From Oxyruncus cristatus (lineage: Eukaryota > Chordata > Aves > Passeriformes > Cotingidae), in the NCBI GenBank assembly GCA_013399855.1, contig VXAY01002880.1:627004-691003 (forward strand): a stretch of 64,000 nucleotides of DNA, read 5' to 3'. Every line of letters starts with the position of its first letter. Position 1 is the first letter of the stretch. The notes under the pieces were generated by a model that saw nothing but the letters and a program-made list of their open reading frames with translations, was not told where the DNA came from and ran no database searches. A program made the position numbers and the translations under genes. This document shows positions 20,935 to 33,400 of this stretch, piece after piece.

Positions 20935-23900
20935 GTTATAAAATGTATTAGACAAATCTCAAAAGCCCTGTAGAGTACTTAAATCCAAATGTCAACACTT
21001 GGATTTGAAGGAACATCTTAAAACATTTTCTTCTTCTTTAAAGTCATAGAATTGCAAAACATTTCTCTGCTTTATTATTCTTAAAGGGTTTCTAGAGAAA
21101 TTCACAGAAAATGTGATGCAGTTGGATCCAATCTTTCAGATCAAAGAGTCCTTTCATCTGAACAATACTAATGCCATTCATTCTCTACTTTCTAAAGCTT
21201 CTTTAGTGAACCCATGAGTGCTGGAAGCATTTGGGGCTTGGATATGGTAGATGGGAGGGAGTTACAGGATGTGCTTACTTGGATGAGCAGCTTCCAGTGG
21301 GTTGTAGTGTGTGCTCACTGTGACATGATCTTATGTGTAAACTGAAACAATCATCCACCTCTTTCAGATTTTTTTCAGTCAATTCATATTTATACTACTT
21401 TTAGAGATTGATTCACAGCCAGAGGTGATCTGAAATCTCTCCTGTTTCTGTCTGAAATAAAAGATTTGGGAAGTCTTTACCTGAAACCCTCTTAGGGAGT
21501 AGTCGATTGAAATAATCAGAGTTAGAGGGTGGTGGGTATGTCATTAAAATAGAGCCTAACAGGAGGGTGGAAGGATTGTCTTTTCTCTATCAACAGCAAC
21601 ATCTCTACAGTCTGTGGTCTTTGTTTGGTACAAAGGCTAATTTTCGATGTCTTACATGACAGGAGACTTCTCCCAAAGCAGCAAGAACTTTGAATATCTA
21701 GACAAAAGCATTAAAGCTAAAGGTGAACAGATGCAAGCCAAGGAGACAGATGTAACACGTGTCCTGGAAAAAAAATCCCTGCTGCAATCACTCTATACAG
21801 CTCATATTTATGGAAAATCTCTGTAAAGATTAACAAAGAACACAAATCTCTCCTGAGACTTTTAACACTAGAAATTTTTATAGTAAGAATTACATGTACA
21901 GCATTTTTGAACAAATAATCCTCTATGTAAGGAAAACAGTGTTTCTGTAAATTTATACTATTTCACACTTGTTAAATTCTGTGGACTTTTTCACAAAGTT
22001 ATCTGTTGTACAAGCAGAAGCTCCATATTAAGATAATAAATAGAAGAATAACCTTAGAATATCTTCAGCTACTAGCCATATATATATATAAATTCCATGT
22101 GTTTATCTGATGTTATAACAGCATTAGCAGATGTGATAGTCTTGATAGTTTGTATCCCTTACAAGAAATAATAACTTTCAGTTGTGCAGAGGAAGCCAGT
22201 ACCTGCATAGCGTATCAGCAGCATTGTGAGGGCTCACTACACAATTTAAAAAAGCTTCAGTTTTCCCATTTCATCAAGTTGCTTCCAACAATTGATCAAC
22301 ACCACTTTCACCTTCTCTGAACTGATTTTTTTTTTTTTTTTAATATATATTCTGCCAAGGGTTGCAGTGGTGGGAAAAATTGCTGAATGCGTCTTGGTTT
22401 TGTTTGGTCTAGAAGATGGATCACTAAAAGCTTTATAAAAAGGAAAGGGTAAACAAGAGGTCTACACTGTCTATGGGAAAAACACAGCTTTTTATCTCTA
22501 TCAGTCACAGAGGAAGTTATTAAGGAACTAAGAAAAATAAAAAATAGCTTCTGTTTTGAAAGATTTCAAACGTAATATACTGGAGATAAAATACTATACA
22601 ACAATGCAGCACCTATATGTTCTTGATACGCCATCCTGTAGCAGAGATGCCAAATAGAAAATAAAAACTCTTTCTTGCATTATTTTGTGTTTCAAACAAA
22701 ATTCTTACGAAGCTTGTGAAAGAAATTCCACTTTTGTTCCTGTTAATGAGATATACATGATGAGTATATTATGTTTTCTGTTCAAATTCAGCTCTTCTGC
22801 CTTCGTATTCCCCTATTTAAGGAGCAAATTAGAGAGTGAGTTTAAAAACCCCTATATTCTTTCTTGTGAAGTCTTTATTTCCAGATATTTTTCTTGTTTT
22901 GACAGAATACATTATTTTTTTCTCTGATCGTTTTATTATTTTTCTGACTGTTAGAAGTTATTTTGCACTGTGCCTTCATGGTGTCATTTAGTGGAGGGAA
23001 GTGGATTCAGTGACCTTGAAGGACTGTTTCAGTCCCAGGGGTTTTATTTTGTTCCTTCCAGTTCTGAAACCCCAAACCAAAAAAGGACTAGACCTAATGT
23101 AACTGTACATTCATTTTTCTTGAAAGTGGTAGCTTACCCAGTCAGGTCAAAAAAGGAATTGGAAACGTCACCAGACTGATCTGAGAAGCCAACAGAGGAG
23201 GGATGGGACTGTGAATGTCCCCACACAGGGACAATGAAAGAGCTAGGACTGAAGCAGCAGTAACACAACACCAGCAGGGCATTGAGAAGGCAGGGAGAGG
23301 GTGAGAATCAGCAGTGAGTTGAAAGAGTGTCCCATTATCAGTCTCTGCACGTGCTGGAGTGTTGATCCATGCCTGCAATCCCTCACACATCTGGGGTACT
23401 TGCAAATGGCTGAGTTAGTTACCCTTATCATAGGACCTGGATGCAGAGATTCCCTGTATAAATGCAGGATGGTTGTGTTATGCTAAGAAATAGAACTGAA
23501 AAATAACCTTCGGAGTTAGAATAATTTATTGTTTCATTGGCATTCAGTACCACAGTGGCAGCTAAGAGTAGATGAAAACCAATGAGGGGAACAAAGAGTT
23601 TTATAAGAGTAGGTAAAATGAGAGCAATGGAAGGAAAACAGTTGCACTTAATGTGCTCAGGGAAAGGTAGAGGCCAGTGGCAGAGCCTTATGCCCTTGTC
23701 AATTTTTTTTAATTGATAGTGGATGAACACAGAGGTCTTATTCCTGTCTCTGATATCCAGAGTGCTATTATCATGCTATAACTAGTATAACAGAGCTTTC
23801 TTGAAAATTTATGTTGCTTCTCTGTTTATTTGGACGTAAGTGAGTAACGGACCAAGAAATTACAATATAGTAAAATTTACACTTAAGTATGATGGCTGTT

Positions 23901-24939
23901 ACTCACAAATCTGACCACTGGAAGGATCTCCACTGAACTTTCAGCATTCAAAGAAAAGGAAATCACTGCAAAAAGGAATGGTGATTTCTGACAAAGGCTT
24001 TGTGTGTCATATTTTATGGGAAGGGAAAGATCACACAGGCCTTTTTCAAAAGTATTTTAATTGAGTTTGATAGTTAAATAATTTGGGTTTCTATACAGAA
24101 CGAAGATGAGGAAAACCACTTGCTCTTCACAGGGCAAAAACTTCTGTATTAGACTTTATGATGTATGAGAGTTTGATCAGAGGTTTAGTTTGGAAACTGT
24201 TTTACTACATGTCTGAACTGACTTACTTGCATACAGCAGTTTGATATACATATTATGCAATATATATGTGCTACCCTATTGTATTTAATAGGCAAGCGGG
24301 GTGTTAGTGGATGTGATGGTGAAACCTGGAGATATCAAGTCTCTCAAGGGTCAGTGAATGACTAGCATGAGTACCTCCATGAGACAGTTTGAATGCTGAT
24401 CTTTTCCAAAGTTTAGCCTTAAGAACAACACACAGGTATGTTCCAGTCTAAAAGGAGAGGAAATAGATCTAGAAACAACAATAGACACCAGTAAAGTGAG
24501 TTCATGGCATTGAAAGTGTGCCTTGAACCACTGGTCTTTGCAATATCCTGGCAAAGTAGTCCCAGTAGCATAACTAACAAAATAAGCAACTGTACATGTT
24601 GGTCATTAGCAGCCTGCAAAGAACTGAGCTCAGAATCAAGGTGTTCCCAAAGAAAATATTCAACCCAGTTATCTAAAATGGTTTATCTATCCATCAGTTT
24701 GCTCTGAAACACCATGTATAAAAATTAACTGCAAATAGTAAGCATAAGAACATGCAGGAAACCATAGTAATGAGAAGCTTTCTTAGCTAAATATTCAACT
24801 TGATAAAACATAAAAGGTAAAATGGTGGTCCAGATACTCCTACAAGATAATTCTGAAGCAGACAGTTATGGGATAACTTGTGGACAAGAGAAAAAAAATG
24901 TTTTCATCTTTACACGAATGAAAAATTGACAATTATGTT
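20935..24939. other. Anonymous AT-rich sequence
   Basis: About 4 kb with no recognised gene. It has an AT dinucleotide run at 22078-22090 and a T-run at 22327-22342. A stretch at 22985-23050 vaguely recalls a CR1 tail but is too diverged to call. Confidence 0.55.
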
Positions 24940-25020
24940 GGGCTATGTCCCTCTAGTGAAAGCTATCCCTGCTCATGGTAGGGGAGCTTGACTAGATGAT
25001 CTGTAAAGGTCCCATGACAG
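24940..25020 (+). mobile_element. CR1 3' end fragment
   Basis: 'tgtccctctagtgaaagc..tccctgctcatggtaggggagcttgactagatgatctgtaaaggtccca' follows the last 80 bp of common CR1 (gtccctgcccatggcagggg..gaactagatgatct..aaggtccc). The terminal octamer tail is missing or lost. Confidence 0.8.
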
Positions 25021-28000
25021 ATAGAGCACCACATAGACCACCATATGCACTTCAAGAATGTTGATGACTTTTGATGACTAATTTTCTCTTTCTTGTTTAA
25101 TTTCCTTTTCATTTTAACTGTTATGTTCTAGGAGTTAACCTAAACCAAGACTAATAAATTTAACATGTTGAACACCAAGAGCTTCCTTGGTAGATAATTC
25201 AGATGGACAAAAGTATTTTGAGGGGAAAATATAAAGCCTTTAATGATGTACTTCAGTTCCTACAAGTGTAATTGTTTAGTAAAACTGTCATAAGTCATAT
25301 TGTTAGTACAACATAGCATATAGCTAAAATAAGCATAGATCGGAAGAGTTAGACCTCAAGAAAGCAAAAGTATCCCCAAAATAATATGCAAGTATCCCTT
25401 TAATTCTATCTAGAGGTCACAATACACTAATATAGAAGAAAAAGAAGAGCTTGAGAAGGGAAAATCAGCCAGCAGGTCTCAGGCTCTGGTTTGCTCTTAT
25501 GTTTATCTCTTTTCAAGAACACAGAGGATAGTTCTAAATTACTTTCTTTCTTCCCTCTAAAATCTCAGGCATTGATTTTTATCTCCTGAGTCTTTAAGGT
25601 CTTAATGATTTCTGACAGTGTCGACATTGAAACTTTCAAAAATTTAGATCTCTGTGTTTCTTGGGAGAAAATCTGGCACTTCTTAAAATGTTGGATGGGT
25701 TGTAAGAAAAAAAAATTAAAATTTAAGAAATGTCAAATATGTTTCTTTGTTATAACTTGAGTCTTATGCATACTGATTAATGTTTCAGTCCCCTGACTGT
25801 ATCAGAATGTAAATTCACAAATGAGTATGGCATACTCTGAATTTAACTTCACTCTCCTTGGCATTGTTAGAGAAAATATGTTTCTATGCAGATGTCTCCA
25901 TATATCCACACATTGCATTTCCAGTACAGCTGAGTCTGACCTTACCCCATACACTGAACAAGGCCAAGCTGCATCCACGGAGCCTGAGGGAATATGGCAC
26001 AATCCGATTTATGTCCATGTGGGTAAATTCTCTTCCCCTCCAATTCAGAGTGCCTTGCAAATATTTTCTTGTGGGTTGGTCCTTGGAACAGATCATATCT
26101 GATAAGCAGTGACTCCAATAACTGCCAGGGATTGCCTGCATCTGTGCAAGCTGGTAAAGACCAAAACTCTTCCAGGAAAGAGAAAAATCATTAAAGAGTG
26201 AGGATAACCAAGTACCATTGTAAAAACTCAAGTCATGATCATCTTTTGCTTAATAATATAAGTATAGCCTTTGTGACCAGGAGAGGACAGTCCCATCCAA
26301 CCTTGATATTCTCTCCATCTCCCCATCACAGAACCTACGCTGCTGCTCTAGTCCTTTTGGAAGAGCTGAATTATTTGGGTTAGCTTCTACTACTATGCAA
26401 TGATACAGTGTTCCTGAAAAATGGGAGAAGGGAAATAATGTCTTCGTATTTCAAACCATAGGTAAACTAGAATAAAATTCATGGGGCAAAGAAAAGTTGT
26501 GACTTCAGCCTTAGGCCTTTTTAAACACAAAAAGGGAAAGATCTACTACAGTAAATGGAGGTGCTAGAGCTTTTTAAACAAAGGTCGCTGAAACAGTCTA
26601 TAGCACAGAGCAGCAATTAACCAAAGAATTGAAGCAGATCACGTCCTAAAGAAAAGTCTTGAAAAAATAATAATAACTTTTTAAAAATAACATATAATGT
26701 GCAATGTAAATCTAGAATGTATAATTTAATGAGAGTCTATACATTCTTAAGTGATCCTGGAATTTAGTATAAGATAATAATCAAAAATGAAGTGAGCAGT
26801 ATATTGGCAACTGGTACATATTAATACATACAATTGTAATCCTTCAAACTATCAACAATAGACCAAAAGCAAAACAAGACAACTGCTTGCCTTCTATATG
26901 GTAGCTTTTTTAACATACTAATACTGCTGGGTTTTTTTCTCTGAGATCATGTTAAATTCATGCTTAAATTATAACATCTCCAAGTACTGCAAGTTTTGCT
27001 TCTTAGCTCCAAAGAATGAAAAGGCTGGAGAATGTGACAATAAAATTCTCTCAGTTTGTTTTACGTTTTATGTCACACTGTTCATACCACATACTGTGTC
27101 CATATGTGCTACAAATGCTTGTAAGAATAAAGGAAAACCAGTTTCATTTCCATAATCTGCAGTCTGTATGTCTTTGTGAGCACAGTCTTTCGTGCATTTC
27201 TCCAAAGTCTTGTGTCACATCTTTATCTTGTGGTGATCACCCAGGTTCTTTGACTTATTGCCCATCCAGCCCATGCTCTGTTTAGGGGCTTCTCTCTGCA
27301 GTCTGTCTCCTTCTCCCACCCCAACTCTCTGTCTTCACCTCTCCCTTTTCCTCAGCTCTTCTCTTACATTTACTGGTCACAGTCCTGATATCCAACCAAG
27401 TTCAACTTTTCTTTCCTTCTGTTATAATTTCTTTCTCCTGCAGTTATAGTCTCTTTCTCACTCAGTCCTAGCTCCTATGCTCCCACTTTCAGCAGACTTC
27501 TGTCCCATACTTTTTTTTTTCCCACACTTTCGATTATCACCCTCTGTTTTTCTTCATCAAACTACTAAGTGATCATGAAGAACACAGGAAAGACAGGGTC
27601 CCAAAGCCATACATTACCTTTAAAGAGCTTGATGAAGAACTTTTAGCAAACTTCAGATTTTTTTACTTCCAGTGGCCTCCTGGCAGATTGGTTTTTTATG
27701 GACAAGGCTTCTGTTCAAATGGAAGTAAATTCAGATATGATGCAGAAGAAGAGCTGTTGTACTCTAGTTAAGTCTTGCTGATCAAGAGCACATTGTGATT
27801 ATTCAGATAGTTCTGAAGTGAGCAAATTAAAACAGTTTTTTTGTAAGTTTAGCCAAATCATCAAAACAAAGGGTAGCACAAAAAATATTATCTATCGCAT
27901 TATTATTTTTCCTTCTTATTTTACCTTATTATATGAAATAAAGGAACTTTTGGCTGAAATAGTAAACTAGAAATGTCAATTAAAAATATTAACAGAGACA

Positions 28001-28598
28001 CTGTAAGTGTAACTAATGTTTTTGTCCAGTGTAAACTGATTCAACTCCCATCACCTTCTCAAAAATCTTTCTTTGTGCAGTAAGCAATCCTTTATCTGAT
28101 TTCTTTGCAAATAATGGAATTATCTGTAAGTTACTTGGTTTTTATTGTTATTATTTCTTCTTTTATTTTCCCCTCCTAAAAGAATTAAACTTTCAAAGTA
28201 TTTTCTTAATCAATACAGATTAAAAAAAAAAAAAGTAAGATGAATAGGTGTTCTTTTTCATCCTAATGAGTATTTGTTTTAAATAAGTCACCCTAATCAC
28301 TTTCTTCTAGTATATTTTTTATTAAATGTCAATATGATTTCAGATTATAGAAAATGGACATGAACAAAATGTAAATATATCAGAGAAAGAAGACAACCAG
28401 AGAGTGAAAAAGCAGTAAAATGAACCAACTTAAAATGCTGAGAAGTGCCACCAAGTCAGAGATCACAGTTTGAATCCTTTCTTTCATAAAGAAAAGAAGT
28501 TTTGATACAATCTGTAGGTATCAAACATTGTCTCCACTGATTTCAATTGGACTCTTCATATTTTTATTAGGTGTGCTAGTATTGAGGTAATGCTCAGA
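25021..28598. other. Anonymous sequence with a pyrimidine-rich tract
   Basis: No gene recognised. 27260-27560 is strongly C/T-rich on the plus strand. The 115-codon minus frame at 25884-26231 and the overlapping plus frames have no recognisable domain. Confidence 0.55.
27260..27560 (+). repeat. Polypyrimidine-rich tract
   Basis: Irregular C/T-rich stretch of about 300 bases (many ctctctc, tctcct and ttttttttt segments). Low-complexity rather than a defined tandem repeat. Confidence 0.6.
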
Positions 28599-28737
28599 TT
28601 ATGTATTTATATATATATAAAAATATAAAATGTCCTTATGTATTTATATACATATATTGTTGTATATATATATATTTATAAATACATACATATCTCATAT
28701 ATATATATATAGATAGATAAATACATAAGGACATTTT
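28599..28737. repeat. AT-rich palindrome with 20-bp perfect arms
   Basis: The arms at 28627-28646 and 28718-28737 are exact reverse complements (each contains TGTCCTTATG or its complement). They enclose 71 bases that are mostly TA repeats and inner small palindromes. A 15-base direct repeat (TTATGTATTTATATA at 28599-28613 and 28637-28651) precedes it. It can extrude as a hairpin or cruciform. It could be a MITE or an AT microsatellite that has expanded through hairpins. Confidence 0.85.
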
Positions 28738-31700
28738 GCCTAATACAGGGATTTCTCTTATTTTGAGTGTGACTGAGGGCAGTGTGACCCCAAAATTGAC
28801 ACACTTTACTTTTTCACAGTTTAACTATGGACAGAAGATTATTGTCTTCCTGGCTTGAGAATCTGTTGGATTTATATGAAATAGAGGTATATAAACTGCA
28901 CGTGTAATTGTAAAAGCTCATCTTAAATGTCACTATTTTTCCATCTTGAATGCCTCTTTATTTTGCTCTTTGCATAACAAAGATTTCTAAAAGTAAAAAA
29001 AAAAAAAAAAAGTTATTTCTCATAGTACTTAAAAACCTAAACCACCAGTGCTATCAGGGATTTCTAAACACAAGAACATTTTAGTAAAGGTATTTGAAAT
29101 GCTATGTAGTTTCACTTCCTAAATGCCTATCAGTCCAACCTAAATAACTTTCAAAATGCTAATTTAGAACTGAAGGAGAAGCAAGAAACAAAGTCTTTCT
29201 TACCTGACTTCACATCTATCAGATAAAATGTAATTTGGTATTCCAAGAAGCAGATCTTCAAAATGATGTACAGGGAGCTAAACAAATAAGTCTTTTTGAT
29301 GTAAATGTGACTTGAGCATATAACTTCTTAAGAGGGATTTAGGAAAGGTACTCCTCATCGTCTCTAAATGTATTTGAGTCAAAAAGAGGTTCTGGAAAGA
29401 TAGAAATGCTTTTTTGTTATGTTAATTAAAAACAGTAGCTCTAGCAATTTGTTTTTAGCCACTGATCTACCAAAACAAGAAAACCATAGTAAGAATGAAG
29501 GAAGGAAGCAGCTATTTTAGTGAGGATAAGGAAAGATATTTCATAACTCCCTAAAAAATTATGACCTGTACATAACTAGTCTTGAAAATACCTTTTATTA
29601 TAGTAAGTTAGCACTAGCTTGTGCTGTCATTTTTGCTGTGTATGAAACAATATTTTAAATGTTTAAATGATGTATTATCAGTTTTATATAGAGGTTACTT
29701 AAAACACAGACTTTATATGTCTAGAGAGAGTTAGTCTGATTTTATTAGGTACATTTCAGGTTGGAGAAGATTTTCTGCACTCACTTGGTCATAAAAAATC
29801 TGAATCTCTTGAAATTTGGTATGTGCCATTGTAGAATGGGAGCAACATACTGTTGTTGTGGCTTTTGTTCCAGGACACTGTTAATAAATCATCAAATTAA
29901 GTTTTAAGTTTTATTAGGAATAAAGGAATCATTCCACATTGAAAAAAAAATTAGATTTTAAAAAGTATTTCAAAATAAATCATAAATACTCAAATCTGAC
30001 ATAGAATATGATAATAATAAAGGTGTCTATAGAAAAAAAAAAAAAGGAAGAAAATGCAAAATCCATCATATACATGTCTTATTCAGGATAGAATTAGAAA
30101 CAGTGGAAGAACATGACTGCTTACGGTGGTTACATGGAGAGCAGTGGGTATTGTTTATTTTTATTTTAGTGAAGTTTCCCATACAGATTCCTAAAACATT
30201 CTCATAGGCAACCTGATGAAGTATAGATTAGATAAGCAGACAGTGAAGTGGATTGAAAACTAGTTCAACTGCCAGGCTTAAGTGATTGCTCTTGCAGCAA
30301 AGAGTAGTAGTGGTATTCTGGGCTATTGACTCTTGCTTGCAGGTTGAAGGAGATGATTCTTCCCCTCTGTTAAGTCCTGTTGAGACTATTTAGTTTCAAG
30401 AAGTGAGAGTCTTAGTTTTGAGTTCAGTTTCACTGTGTAGGGGGAGGGGGGGAAGAATCCTACCAATATGTAGAAATGCCTGATTGTGGAAGTAAAGAAG
30501 AGGAAGTCGTTTCTTCTCAGTGATATCTGGTGAAAGAACAGGAGACAGTGGGCAGCCACAAGTTGAAATACTATTGATTTAAGAATATCAGATGGGTATG
30601 TGACCCATCTGCTTCATGTGTGTAAGATTTCTAACAGAAAATCACTGATTGTAGACCAGCGAAAGATGTTCCAATCTATCTGGCATTTCAGCAGTGTAGA
30701 TAACTTAAATAGGAAGATGATTCATTTACCATAAACAATCCAGTAAGGGGAGATAAGAAGTAATAGAAAGGAAGGAAAAAAAGGGATACCTTTGCTTCTT
30801 CTGCGTGTTAAACTAGTGAGAAATATCAAGCTTCAAACTTACAAAGCCACTATGCACTGACAACCTCATGAAAAATAAGAGATGAGGTTACTTGCAACAA
30901 AACAAGAAAACAAACAAATTCAACTAATATATTCAGTCTGAGCAGGTGCTACAAATAATGTGTGTATTTTCAGCAAAGATCTAACAGTGTATGTGGGTCA
31001 ATGAAGGAACTTTCCTAACTGCCATTTCTTGAGTTACTGTAGTAAGTTAAGAAAGTAGTAGACTAAAAAGAGTGTTAAGATGAACACTAAAAGATTATTA
31101 TTATGTTATTTCATATTCTCACTAGGAATTGCAGAATGGTATGTTTGTTACTTGATCATTTTCGTGTCTTACTCTTTCCAAGCATGTGATGTTAACACAC
31201 ATGTATGTACATGCATATCCTTGTAAGTTTATGTTCAAGTACTGTAAAGGTTTTTTTATTTAGTTTTTTTGGTTGTTGGTTTTTTTTTTTTTTAGTCTTT
31301 TAGTTTTTTTCACTGGCCTGCACTTATGCTTTAGGCATCCCTGCACAAGACTCTTGTTTTTCTCCTCCAGATATCCTAAATGTTTATTCCACTACACAGG
31401 CCTACTGCCTAAGAAGATGGAAACAGTCATAGTTTGTCAGTCCATGGAAGAACAACACAGTTGTAGCTTGCACTGGGAGAAACAGATGAATACAACATCC
31501 AGTTATTTTGTCTGAACAAATTGAGATATTTCCACAGATAATCTGGAAAAACTCTCATCACCTCCACTATTGCTTTTTTTTAAGTAATTGATTGCACCTA
31601 TAATTAATTATTGCATATTAGCTGAATTTCATATAGGCCAATTGGAAAACTCTTTTAAATGTGACCCTTGATAATCAGATGTGACCACAGCATAAATGGC

Positions 31701-32339
31701 AGTTGCCCTGGAATTTAATATAATCACATATAATAAATTTTCTCAATGGATGAGATAAAGTGAATGATGACATTTTTATCTATCATAAATATAGGTTCAA
31801 TTCTTATTTAGGTTATCTACAGTCTGGTAGAATAGTTGTCAAATATCCAGCAAGCTAATGAAATAAGGCTTTGCAGATCAAGAGTGAAATAAGTAAGTAA
31901 AATTGCTATGCTTCATTGTTTCTGTGATTGGATTTTCTCATTTGAAATGTCAGGTGATGAAACCATTTTGTTTATTTAGAATTTGCACCACTCAAATTTG
32001 TTCTATATTGTAGAATCAAAACCCATCATTATTCCATTGCTAGAAGTTTTATTTGAATTATAAGCAAGATAGAAAAGAAAATATTGCAACTTCCTTTCTG
32101 GTTTAATGAACTGCCTTCCTGAAAGCCTCAATCTTACTTTTCACTGTAAAGTAGCAAACATTTTACAGTAACTGCTAGCAAAGTATGTTCATAGACCCAT
32201 GATATAACTATATCTTCATCCCTGAATATAGTAAAAATTACAGTTGAAAAGCATTAAAAGTGTATCTCTGAATATCAATGAGGTATTCTGAATTAATTTT
32301 ACAGAACCAGTTTCAAATTAATTCAGCTGAAGGCAGTAT
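28738..32339. other. Anonymous AT-rich sequence
   Basis: No gene found. A-runs at 28998-29011 and 30031-30045; T-rich tract 31251-31310 (ggtt and t-runs). 31590-31790 has several TAATTA-like cores and looks less random, a weak conserved-element candidate. Confidence 0.55.
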
Positions 32340-33400
32340 TTTCTTTCCTTTCTGAAGCTATAATGTGAGAGACACCATCTGTGTCTTAATGTTTGATTAG
32401 TTTGCCAGAGCCCCAGGAAAGCCAAACCCCTTGTGCCTGACCAGTCTGTCAGCATCCCATTATGGGGATCCTTCACCAAGCCATTTGGAGGGTGGTTCAA
32501 CTAACTTGTTCAGGGTGATATGTCAAATAGAGAAACCCCCACCTTGGGTCTTCACACCTTTGTCCACTGCCAGTGCCCTTGAAGGACTCACATTAACACT
32601 TTACAGAATAACACTTTTTAATAATGAAATGCAGTAAGTTAAGGTTCGAGAATTGCCAGTGATAGTATCTGACTGCAAAAATATATTCAAAGCAATACAC
32701 TAATTCAAAGCAGTATATTAACAAGTCTGATCCCTAAGAAAACTGGCTCAATATAATCATTCAGCATGCATAGGGTACAGATCTTACCTGGTCGCTGTCC
32801 CTGTGCGGAAGAGGTTCAGCCTGTCAGCTGATCCCAGAAGTTATGATGGAGCCTTCCCTAACTTCTCCCCATTCTTAACTTACTTTTATACTATTTCTTT
32901 AAGTAGAGCTTGAGTGACTTTAGTCATATATCAGACTCACTGAGGGGTGATCATACCTGGGGGGTGGGTAACTCAGTATAGTACCTGCGATAACCCCTTG
33001 GGATGGGGACATGCAACACTCCAAGGACATGGTTCCTGATTCAAGAACAAGCCATCTTTCTTTATATCCTTTGATTTTCAGCAGCTGTGTAGCTTATTAG
33101 TCAGAGAGTACCATCGATCTCTGTCCTTTGCAAGGGTTTCAACAGACCCTGGCTGCGGTGTCTCCACTCTGCTTCACCCTCCACTTGGTCCCCCTTAGAT
33201 TGTATTGTGTGGGGGAGGTCGGGTATGCTGACCGTGTTCCATCCAGGGAGTAGCAAACATATTTTTCCTTATAACTTCTGTACTGTTATCTTTTTACCCT
33301 CAGTTATCTTCCCATACCATAATAAAGGTGTCATTTAATCATATTGATTATTGCCATGCGTTTATCTCATTGACTGATGACAGAACACCATGTAGCAACA
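32340..33400 (-). mobile_element. LTR-like element, copy 1 of a repeated family
   Basis: Read on the minus strand this matches the element at 43700-44855 over about 1 kb. Shared blocks are 'actccctggatgga' near the 5' end, 'gactaaagtcactcaa', a TATA box (TATAAAA; plus 32884-32890), 'gaatggggagaagtta', 'gcagtcagatactatcactgg', and 'agttgaaccaccctcc' and 'gactggtcaggcacaagg' toward the 3' end. The layout (TATA, then poly(A)-like region, then 3' tail) fits an LTR. A proposed 5' start is TGTTGC at 33400. The family is not named. The frames at 32318-32637 are chance frames in this element. Confidence 0.7.
32884..32890 (-). promoter_or_regulatory. TATA box of LTR-like element
   Basis: TATAAAA on the minus strand, at the same relative position as the TATA at 44307-44313 in the other copy. 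Confidence 0.6.

Noticed and set aside
22985..23050. CR1 3' tail
   Set aside because: Only a loose resemblance to the 'gac..gatgaccttgaaggtc' block and no terminal tail; too weak to annotate.
25884..26231. 115-codon minus-strand gene
   Set aside because: Overlapping plus frames of similar length exist over the same bases, no domain is recognisable, and no conservation can be tested here.
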